Translations under genes and position numbers: made by a program
Notes under the pieces: model-generated
What the model saw: only the letters and a program-made list of their open reading frames with translations
Database searches by the model: none
Told to the model about the DNA's origin: nothing
Shown: positions 19,090-25,719 of the stretch, one piece after another
How positions within the stretch are numbered: the first letter of the stretch is position 1
How the letters are laid out: each line of letters starts with the position of its first letter
DNA from: Flavobacteriaceae bacterium
Lineage (GTDB): Bacteria > Bacteroidota > Bacteroidia > Flavobacteriales > Flavobacteriaceae
Direction: 5' to 3'
Assembly (NCBI GenBank): GCA_016764435.1
Contig: JAESRX010000022.1
Coordinates: 1-36,698, forward strand
Length of the DNA: 36,698 bases

Positions 19090-20613
19090 TTAATCTACCG
19101 TTAATAAAATAGGCAATGAATACTTGAGACCTACAGGTTTCCCCTCATGCAATGCAGGTATCATTTTTGGAAGTGCCTTAATCACTCTAACAGCCTCTTC
19201 CTCTAGTTTTTTATGCGGTGCTCTAGCACGAACCATATCTATATTTCCTTCCTTATCTATAGAAAACATCACGAAAATTCGTTTTATACCTGGGTCTATT
19301 CCTAGCCCTTTAGTTAATTCCCTATTAAAATTTTCTATCACAAAAGTATCTATCTTTTCTGACAGGCATTTTTTTGAATTTACAGCATCTTCACAACCAG
19401 GAAAAACAGGTACTTGATCTATCGTAGTAAAGGAGAGATAGTCTTTCGTTTTTTCTGCCATTTCTTCTCTTTCTCTTTTTCGCTTCAACATTTCTAGGCT
19501 TGGTTTCCTCACTCCTTTTGTATCAATATAAAAATGCCATACACGCTTTCCGTCAGTACTTAATTTAAAGAAAACATCTCCTTCTTGTAAAGGAAGACTC
19601 GTTTCTTTCCATTTTTTCATGGTTTTAAGTTCCTTCTCCGTCATGTCTTTTTCAGGAATTATTTCTCCCTCAAAAACACTACCAATAAATATATGAAAAT
19701 CGCCACTTGAAATTAGCTTCCCTTGGTTTTCTTGGGCTTCATTTACGATGTTTTGAATGTCCACTTCTTTTTCACAAGAAGTATAAATTAACATACTCAG
19801 TAGTAAAGGAAGGAGTAATAAATACTTTAATTGTTTCATCTTTTTTGATTTGTTTTTTGTGATCATCTTGATTCTTTTTTTTAAAAGTGACTGTTTGCAA
19901 AACTGATTGACAAACGAAATATTTTCTACGCCAAATGTATGCGCGAGTAAATTATTGAAATATTGATGCTTATTACTGTCCTTTAGTACCTCCTCATCTG
20001 AAAGATATTCATGGACGGCAGTAATTCTCTGTTGATATATAAAAATAAGAGGATTAAACCACATGCCTATTTTTAAGATTTCAAAGACTAGTAAATCTAA
20101 GGTATGCCATTGCTTACTATGTACCAATTCATGCTGAATTACCTGTAATTGGTTGTTTTCAAGCAGTTTTTTATGGATAAAAATATAGCTAAAAAATGAA
20201 AATGCTACTTCATTATCTTGTGATATAACAAGACTATACCCCTTCTTTTTAACTATTTCTCCAACGTGTAATAATCGAAAAATACGAAATAATTTCACGC
20301 AAAAAACGAGTGTAAAAAACCCAGCCCCTACATAAAACAACAAACCTCCATAATTCACAGATTTATAAATCCCCAAAGATTCTATGGAACTTTGAGGATC
20401 CAATACCACGGCAGGAAATTGATACACCACTTCCTGAGGAATCACATACTTTAAACTAGACAATTGTATGAACGGGATTAAAAATGAAAATAAGGGGGTT
20501 GCCAATAAATACCACCTATTGTATTTGAAAAAAGTTTCCTTTTGCAAAAACAAATCATAAATCCCTAGGAACAACACTTGTATAAAAACGACTTGTATTA
20601 TATAATTTATCAT
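19090..20613 (-). CDS. M56 (BlaR1/MecR1-type) peptidase with TonB-like C-terminus
   Basis: A 507-residue membrane protein. Helices at about 3-22, 34-52, 88-108 and 181-194 surround a zinc peptidase domain with HELVH at 161-165 and the later HEYLSDEEV at 201-209. This is the M56 family of BlaR1 and MecR1. A second hydrophobic stretch (KQLKYLLLLPLLLSMLIYTSC, about 258-279) leads to an exported C-terminal part with VPVFPGCED, a second Cys, and a TonB-C-like end (KRIFVMFSIDKEGNIDMVRARAPHKKLEEEAVRVIKALPKM). There is no penicillin-binding sensor domain. By analogy with BlaR1 it may cleave or inactivate the BlaI repressor encoded 50 bases upstream, after an envelope signal. The signal is unknown. 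Confidence 0.9.
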   Translation of the reverse strand: MINYIIQVVFIQVLFLGIYDLFLQKETFFKYNRWYLLATPLFSFLIPFIQLSSLKYVIPQEVVYQFPAVVLDPQSSIESLGIYKSVNYGGLLFYVGAGFFTLVFCVKLFRIFRLLHVGEIVKKKGYSLVISQDNEVAFSFFSYIFIHKKLLENNQLQVIQHELVHSKQWHTLDLLVFEILKIGMWFNPLIFIYQQRITAVHEYLSDEEVLKDSNKHQYFNNLLAHTFGVENISFVNQFCKQSLLKKRIKMITKNKSKKMKQLKYLLLLPLLLSMLIYTSCEKEVDIQNIVNEAQENQGKLISSGDFHIFIGSVFEGEIIPEKDMTEKELKTMKKWKETSLPLQEGDVFFKLSTDGKRVWHFYIDTKGVRKPSLEMLKRKREREEMAEKTKDYLSFTTIDQVPVFPGCEDAVNSKKCLSEKIDTFVIENFNRELTKGLGIDPGIKRIFVMFSIDKEGNIDMVRARAPHKKLEEEAVRVIKALPKMIPALHEGKPVGLKYSLPILLTVD

Positions 20614-20663
20614 TAGCTTCTATATTCTTGGTTCATAAAATAATTCGTAAAAGGAGGTTTTTA

Positions 20664-21038
20664 TTACTCCGTTTTCTTAGCATCTATCATTTTTAAAATA
20701 GCATCTAATTCTGACATGTCCATCTTATTTTTAGCTACAAAAAAAGAGACCATACTCTTAAAAGAACCTCCAAAATAACCATCTACTAATTTATTTAAAG
20801 ATTGATTACTATAGGATTCTTTCGCTATTATAGGATGATACACATAGCCTCTCCCTTTAGCTGTATGCCCTACAAATTCTTTTGTTTCCAAAATCCTAAT
20901 TATAGTAGATACCGTGTTATATGCTGGTTTTGGCTCCGGTAATTCAGCGATTATTTCTTTTACAGAAGCCGATTTTAACCCCCATAATACTTGCATAAAT
21001 TGCTCCTCCGCCTTTGTTAACTGTTTACTGTTTGTCAT
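20664..21038 (-). CDS. BlaI/MecI/CopY-family transcriptional repressor
   Basis: A 124-residue repressor. Winged helix-turn-helix at about 6-75 (LTKAEEQFMQVLWGLKSASVKEIIAELPEPKPAYNTVSTIIRILETKEFVGHTAKGRGYVYHPI), followed by the helical dimer region with a typical FGGSFKSMVSFFV. I start at the ATG at 21038. A longer frame begins at a TTG at 21062, but that would overlap the -7 box and adds a non-conserved stretch. The gene is the first of a unit with the M56 peptidase, and a 40-bp palindrome covers its promoter, so it very likely represses its own transcription. Confidence 0.93.
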   Translation of the reverse strand: MTNSKQLTKAEEQFMQVLWGLKSASVKEIIAELPEPKPAYNTVSTIIRILETKEFVGHTAKGRGYVYHPIIAKESYSNQSLNKLVDGYFGGSFKSMVSFFVAKNKMDMSELDAILKMIDAKKTE

Positions 21039-21059
21039 AATTAACTGATTTTCATTACA

Positions 21060-21067
21060 CAAATATA
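21060..21067 (-). promoter_or_regulatory. blaI-M56 promoter, -7 box TATATTTG
   Basis: Reads TATATTTG on the minus strand, ending 21 bases before the ATG at 21038. Its upstream half lies within the 40-bp palindrome, so a bound repressor would cover it. Confidence 0.65.
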
Positions 21068-21103
21068 ACTAAATAATTAGTTTAAACTAATTATTTAGTT
21101 ATA
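21064..21103. promoter_or_regulatory. 40-bp perfect palindrome, likely BlaI operator
   Basis: A perfect inverted repeat centred between 21083 and 21084. It is also made of two 16-bp dyads, AACTAAATAATTAGTT (21067-21082) and AACTAATTATTTAGTT (21085-21100), each with ACTAA/TTAGT arms. Two dyads would fit two BlaI dimers. It overlaps the blaI -7 box. Confidence 0.75.
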
Positions 21104-21180
21104 AAAAAATTAAACTAGAATTGCACACCTGATATAATTGTCCGATTTTTGACATTCATTTTGTAACAAAAAAAATAAAT

Positions 21181-21684
21181 ATGGATATATTTTTAGCGAT
21201 TTTAGGCTTTGTACTCGCCATTATAGGGATCATCGGTGCATTTTTACCGGTACTTCCTGGCCCGTTGACTAGTTGGGTCGGATTCTTAGTCTTACATTTA
21301 AGTGATACCGTTCCTATGAATTGGCTTTTTTTAGGCATCACACTAGCCATTGCCCTTCTTATTTGGATCTTAGATTATATCATTCCTGCCATGGGAACTA
21401 AAAAATTTGGAGGTAGTAAATACGGAGTTATTGGAACCACTATTGGTTTAATTGTCGGCTTATTCTCCCCGATTCCATTTGGTTTTTTAATCGGAGCTTT
21501 TGTTGGAGCCTTTGTCGGTGAAATGATTTACGACAGTAAGGATAGCGCTCGTGCTACCAAAGCAGCATTTGGTTCTTTCCTAGGATTTTTAACTTCTGCT
21601 TTTCTGAAATTTATAGTTGCCATCTTATTTTTAGGCTTGTATGTGATGAAATTGTGGGAATATCGAGAGATTTTTGGAATGTAA
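21181..21684 (+). CDS. DUF456-family membrane protein
   Basis: A 167-residue very hydrophobic protein with about four to five membrane segments: about 2-20, 25-42, 44-64, 80-108 and 135-160. Glycine-rich turns (GAFLPVLPGPLTSWVGF near the start, GSKYGVIGTTIGLIVGLF, GAFVGAFVGEM) match the DUF456 family, whose function is not known. It is divergent from blaI with 142 bases between the two starts, so the blaI palindrome might affect it too. No clear -7 box and no terminator were found for it. Confidence 0.85.
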   Translation: MDIFLAILGFVLAIIGIIGAFLPVLPGPLTSWVGFLVLHLSDTVPMNWLFLGITLAIALLIWILDYIIPAMGTKKFGGSKYGVIGTTIGLIVGLFSPIPFGFLIGAFVGAFVGEMIYDSKDSARATKAAFGSFLGFLTSAFLKFIVAILFLGLYVMKLWEYREIFGM

Positions 21685-22197
21685 ATAGATCTGAGTATTG
21701 AGTATTGAGATAGCTAAAGCTTTGTGTTCCAGGTTTCCTTCTGCATCTCCCAAAGGGAAGAATGAAATTGGATTTTTATTGAAGATTATTGCGAGGTTAC
21801 CCACCTTTTTACTTTTCGCTAATTCCTTATGGCTTGTTATTGGTTGTGATAATCTTAATTACCTCACTATCAAAATCGTCAGTTTGAGTATTTTTTTTTA
21901 TACATTCTATTTATAATTTTAAGAAAATTTTATCGAGAACTCCTCGTAAGCATAAAAAAACATGAATTTCTCAATACAATTACTCCTACCGTCGCAATCA
22001 CTTGAAATGACAATGTGGAATAAAATCACGTCAATAGTAGTGGTTATTCATGATAATGACATAAGACACATGACTGTAAGACAATAATTCCCCGCAAAGA
22101 TTCGGGTCCTGCTTCTTGGTTCCTACCTCATGGTTCTCTCCTTCCGCGTCCTGTCTCAATTCTAAAATCTAACATCTCAAATCTAAATTTTAGGCAT
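21685..22197. other. Non-coding stretch with degenerate repeat-like DNA
   Basis: No credible gene. A 72-codon frame at 21698-21916 lacks any family resemblance. GTATTGA is doubled at about 21692-21708. The stretch 22100-22195 has, on the minus strand, purine-rich repeats of the type GAACCA/GGAACCAAGAAGC, followed by runs of the type AGATTTGAGATGTTAGATTTT. I recall similar decayed intergenic DNA in other flavobacteria. Confidence 0.5.
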
Positions 22198-22229
22198 AAA
22201 AAAAGCGTCCCGGTTTTTCGGGAAGCTTT
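22198..22229 (-). terminator. Terminator of the candidate small RNA
   Basis: Minus strand: AAAGCTTCCCG (22229-22219), loop, CGGGACGCTTT (22212-22202) with one mismatch, ending in seven T (22204-22198). A clear rho-independent terminator that no protein gene on this strand explains. Confidence 0.8.
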
Positions 22230-22300
22230 CCATTGGTTTTTTCAAACCGTGACATTCTTCAATGTCAAACAACACAACTAAACCAAGAAATTAATCTTGG
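22198..22300 (-). ncRNA. Candidate small RNA with own promoter and terminator
   Basis: A transcript of about 100 nt on the minus strand, predicted from a promoter at 22306-22335 and a terminator at 22198-22229. Between them the RNA can fold into three further hairpins: 22283-22300 (CCAAGA arms), 22251-22266 (GACATT/AATGTC with a 4-nt loop) and 22235-22248 (GGTTT/AAACC). No ORF with a sensible start lies in it. It is not tmRNA, RNase P RNA or SRP RNA by length and motif. It might belong to a known flavobacterial RNA motif such as Flavo-1, which I cannot test here. The start point is estimated from the -7 box. Confidence 0.7.
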
Positions 22301-22305
22301 GAAAG

Positions 22306-22335
22306 CAAAGATACGCCTTTTCTTAAATCCACCAA
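22306..22335 (-). promoter_or_regulatory. Small RNA promoter (TTG, 19 nt, TATCTTTG)
   Basis: Minus strand: TTGG with its TTG at 22335-22333, a 19-nt spacer, and TATCTTTG at 22313-22306. Both elements match the Bacteroidota consensus. It points away from lysS, towards the hairpin-rich stretch. Confidence 0.8.
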
Positions 22336-22484
22336 CTATATTTCAATAAAAATCAATTTTATATTATTCCCTTAGTAGTATACGATCCTTTTTTATAGAA
22401 AAACAACAGAATTAACAAAAATATAAAATCCGTGTAATATCAAATAGAAATCTAATTTTAAAGGGCGGTTTATGATATAGATTG

Positions 22485-22492
22485 TATCTTTG
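22485..22492 (+). promoter_or_regulatory. lysS -7 box TATCTTTG
   Basis: Exact TAnnTTTG match ending 36 bases before the lysS ATG. It overlaps the TTG of the longer open frame, which supports the ATG start. No clear -33 element. Confidence 0.65.
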
Positions 22493-22528
22493 GCAACTAT
22501 TAGTAAAATAACATTAAAATTTAGTAAC

Positions 22529-24229
22529 ATGCAGTTATCAGCATTAGAAATTGTACGAAGAGAATCGCTACAGAAACTACGTGATTTGGGCATCGACCCA
22601 TTTCCAGCAGCAGAATTTAAAACCACCGCAACTATTGATGCGATAAAGAAGGATTTTGATAAGTTTGAAGGAAAGAAGGTAGTATTAGCTGGGCGTTTGA
22701 TGAGTCGACGTATTATGGGAAAAGCTTCCTTTGCTGAACTAAAAGACGCTTCTGGACGTATGCAAATTTACATCAACCGAGATGAAATTGCACCAGGAGA
22801 GGACAAGACAATGTACAATATCGTATTCAAGAAATTATTGGATATGGGTGATATTATAGGTATCGAAGGAGAGGTTTTTAAAACCAATGTAGGAGAATAT
22901 TCTGTACGTGTTAAAAAACTGACCTTATTGACTAAATCATTGCGTCCATTGCCTGTTGTAAAAACAGATGCCGATGGAAAAGTACATGATGCGTTTTCTG
23001 ATCCAGAAACACGTTACCGTCAACGGTATGTAGATTTAATCGTAAACGACCACGTAAAGGAAACCTTTATCAAACGTTCGAAAATCACCAGTTCAATGCG
23101 TGAATTTTTCAACAAAAGAGGGTATTTAGAAGTGGAAACTCCAATTCTACAGCCTATTCCAGGTGGCGCTGCGGCGCGTCCGTTTATTACACATCACAAT
23201 TCGTTGGATATGCCTTTGTATTTGAGAATTGCAAATGAATTGTACTTAAAAAGACTAATCGTTGGAGGTTTTGACGCCGTTTTTGAATTTGCAAAAGATT
23301 TTAGAAACGAAGGAATGGACCGTACCCACAATCCAGAATTTACCGTTATGGAATTGTATGTAGCCTATAAAGACTACAACTGGATGATGGACATGACGGA
23401 AGAGTTATTGGAAAAAATCTGTATTGATTGTAACGATACCTCTGAGGTGATGATTGGTGAACATAAAGTGAGTTTTAAAGCGCCTTATGCTCGTGTGCCG
23501 ATCTTACAAGCCATTAAAGACCATACGGGCTATGATGTTGCAGGAATGGATGAATTCCAATTGCGTGACATTTGCAGAAAATTAAAAATGGACGTGGACG
23601 AAACCATGGGTGTTGGTAAATTGATTGATGAATTATTTGGAGAAAACTGTGAACGTTTTTATATCCAACCTACCTTTATTACTGATTACCCGAAAGAAAT
23701 GAGTCCCTTAACAAAGGAACACAGAGATAACCCTGAATTAACAGAGCGTTTTGAGTTGATGGTAAACGGTAAAGAATTGGCAAATGCTTATTCTGAATTG
23801 AATGACCCTATAGACCAACGTGAACGTTTTGAAGCGCAAATGACCTTGTCTGAAAAAGGAGATGATGAAGCGATGTTTATCGATCAAGACTTTATCCGTG
23901 CCTTAGAATATGGGATGCCTCCTACTTCTGGAATCGGAATTGGAATAGACCGATTGGTGATGTTTATGACCAATAATGCCTCTATTCAAGAAGTGTTGTT
24001 TTTCCCTCAAATGAAACCTGAGAAAAAAGCACCTACTGTTGAATTAAACGACGACGAAAAAATGGTCTTAGCCATTGTTCAGAAAACAGAAAAAATAGCC
24101 TTGGCCGATTTGAAAACCCAAAGTGGTTTGAGCAATAAAAAATGGGATAAAACCATTAAAGGATTAGGGAAATATAACTTAACTAAAGTGGCCAATACAG
24201 ACGAAGGATTGTTTGTAAGCTTGGGATAA
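22529..24229 (+). CDS. lysS: Lysine-tRNA ligase, class II
   Basis: Charges tRNA-Lys with lysine. The 566 residues contain an N-terminal OB-fold anticodon-binding domain (about 55-150), and the class II catalytic core with motif 2 FRNEGMDRTHNPEFT near 260-275 and motif 3 GIGIGIDRLVMFM near 469-480. The usual bacterial enzyme ends near residue 500. Here about 65 more residues follow (VQKTEKIALADLKTQSGLSNKKWDKTIKGLGKYNLTKVANTDEGLF), which look like a small winged-helix unit. I chose the ATG at 22529, which opens MQLSALEIVRRESLQKLRDLG. The TTG at 22490 overlaps the -7 box. A strong terminator follows. Confidence 0.97.
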   Translation: MQLSALEIVRRESLQKLRDLGIDPFPAAEFKTTATIDAIKKDFDKFEGKKVVLAGRLMSRRIMGKASFAELKDASGRMQIYINRDEIAPGEDKTMYNIVFKKLLDMGDIIGIEGEVFKTNVGEYSVRVKKLTLLTKSLRPLPVVKTDADGKVHDAFSDPETRYRQRYVDLIVNDHVKETFIKRSKITSSMREFFNKRGYLEVETPILQPIPGGAAARPFITHHNSLDMPLYLRIANELYLKRLIVGGFDAVFEFAKDFRNEGMDRTHNPEFTVMELYVAYKDYNWMMDMTEELLEKICIDCNDTSEVMIGEHKVSFKAPYARVPILQAIKDHTGYDVAGMDEFQLRDICRKLKMDVDETMGVGKLIDELFGENCERFYIQPTFITDYPKEMSPLTKEHRDNPELTERFELMVNGKELANAYSELNDPIDQRERFEAQMTLSEKGDDEAMFIDQDFIRALEYGMPPTSGIGIGIDRLVMFMTNNASIQEVLFFPQMKPEKKAPTVELNDDEKMVLAIVQKTEKIALADLKTQSGLSNKKWDKTIKGLGKYNLTKVANTDEGLFVSLG

Positions 24230-24251
24230 ACCATCTTTAAATAACCTATTG

Positions 24252-24285
24252 AAAAGGAACTACTTAATTGTAGTTCCTTTTTTTT
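24252..24285 (+). terminator. lysS terminator
   Basis: A 12-bp stem, AAAAGGAACTAC (24252-24263) with 24270-24281, 6-nt loop, then a T run to 24285. Confidence 0.9.
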
Positions 24286-24638
24286 ATGCCATTAAGTTAC
24301 AGATTGCAGTACTTAGGGATACTACCTCATACTCTAATACAATTGTATCGAACATAAAAACGTGTAAAATATTTAAAATTAGTATGTTTTTAAATTCCTG
24401 TTTATAATGCATACTAAATAAATCTTAACTTTGTCATTTTTTATAAATATCTTCTCGTTTATCTACGCTATAGATATGTTAACGTTTTCAGTCATTTTAT
24501 CTACAAATCACCTTATATAAACAGCCTATTTTCATTCCTGTATAAGATACAGTCGACATCAATAATATTACAATATTCAAAAATAACAAATGGCGTGAAT
24601 ATTGATACTTAACAGTCCGTAATTTTAATACTTATACC
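24286..24638. other. Intergenic stretch between lysS and the NlpE-like gene
   Basis: About 350 AT-rich bases with no gene and no clear promoter. The only point of note is ATAAAAACGTGTAAAAT at 24354-24370, close to a string at 32543-32560 before the Spy/CpxP-like gene. Confidence 0.5.
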
Positions 24639-25043
24639 ATGAAAAAACTGCTATACATTCTTATTTTAACTCCGCTATTTCTTCTCTCTTGCAAAGACAG
24701 TACAAAAACTACCACAAACGTAAAAACGGACTACTTAGGAACATATCAAGGTGTTTTACCCTGTGCATCTTGCCCTGGCATAAAAACAACCATTGAACTC
24801 TATAAAGACAACACTTACACCTACGACACTGAATACCTAGGAGAAAACACAGAACTATTTACAAAAAAAGGAACCTACACGCTACTCAAAAACATCCTTA
24901 GCCTCCAATTAGATGATGAGGAGATTCTACATTTAAAAATTAACAAAAACCAATTGATATACCTCGGTAAAGACACCCTAGTAAACACCGGAGCTTTGGC
25001 CTCCTTTTACATCTTAAAAAAAGAAAGTAAAAAAAATAATTAA
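24639..25043 (+). CDS. NlpE-like lipoprotein
   Basis: A 134-residue lipoprotein. The signal ends in the lipobox LLSC (Cys18). The body matches the N-terminal domain of NlpE: YLGTYQGVLPCASCPGIKTTIELYKDNTY, with the CxxC pair at Cys42 and Cys45, then the small beta-barrel strands (YTYDTEYLG, KKGTYTLLKNILSL). In E. coli NlpE senses faulty lipoprotein transport or surface contact and signals to the Cpx system. No Cpx-type kinase lies in the window, so the role here is open. The C-terminal OB domain of E. coli NlpE is missing. The gene stands alone in a gene-poor region with no visible terminator. Confidence 0.88.
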   Translation: MKKLLYILILTPLFLLSCKDSTKTTTNVKTDYLGTYQGVLPCASCPGIKTTIELYKDNTYTYDTEYLGENTELFTKKGTYTLLKNILSLQLDDEEILHLKINKNQLIYLGKDTLVNTGALASFYILKKESKKNN

Positions 25044-25719
25044 TTTACGGAACCGGTACAATAACTACTCCCGTTAAAGAAGAAAGTCACTTAAAAAGAA
25101 TAAGTATCCAATAAAAGGAATACCGTATTCATAGAACTGCTTTAGAAGTAAACAATAAATTGTAATTCCCGGAAAAAGGAACGGTAAAAAAAGTTACTCT
25201 TTCATTCCTATAGTCCACAATAAAAAACCCCTAGTAATAATAACCATACCCCCTCTTGAGAACAACAAATAGCTACAGGTATCATCACTAAAATTTAATA
25301 TTTTTTTCAATATTCTATTGTAGTATCAGTAGATCTCTAACGGGAACCTGTCTAAAATTAGACAGGACACCTCTTTATTTCAAAAATAACGTTGACTAAA
25401 TACATTTGGTATTACAACCATATTATCACATCAATTTAAAAGGAATCCTTATTTTATTGAAAGGTTAAAATCCTTATAATAAAACGAATAACTTTTAGCT
25501 AAACAATTGTACTCCTAACATTAAATTAATAGTGGATTCCCACCCTTAGATTTTTAATGAAAATTAGATTCAATAAAACCTTGTACTCCTTCATTTTACA
25601 CAATCCTTCGCTCTAAAAATCCTCGAGTATGCACCCTTGCTCTTTAACAAATAATTAAGACTCCACACTCTTACTTTTATCTAAATTGCATAGCACAAAC
25701 AATAATCAATCAACGTAAC
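25044..25719. other. 676-bp gene-free stretch
   Basis: No plausible coding frame on either strand, and no -7 box good enough to report. It is AT-rich throughout. A hairpin CCTGTCTAA/TTAGACAGG lies at 25347-25366 (9 bp, 2-nt loop) without a T run. It may be a long leader region of the metalloprotease gene or decayed DNA. Confidence 0.5.

Noticed and set aside
21039..21062. TTG-initiated extension of the BlaI-type repressor
   Set aside because: It begins within the -7 box and palindrome and adds residues not kept in the family.
21698..21916. 72-codon frame after the DUF456 gene
   Set aside because: TTG start, no family resemblance and odd composition. It lies in repeat-like non-coding DNA.
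22490..22528. TTG-initiated extension of lysS
   Set aside because: The TTG overlaps the -7 box TATCTTTG, and the ATG at 22529 gives the family N-terminus.
25347..25366. Hairpin CCTGTCTAA/TTAGACAGG read as a terminator
   Set aside because: No T run on either side and over 300 bases from the nearest gene end. Kept only as an unexplained hairpin.
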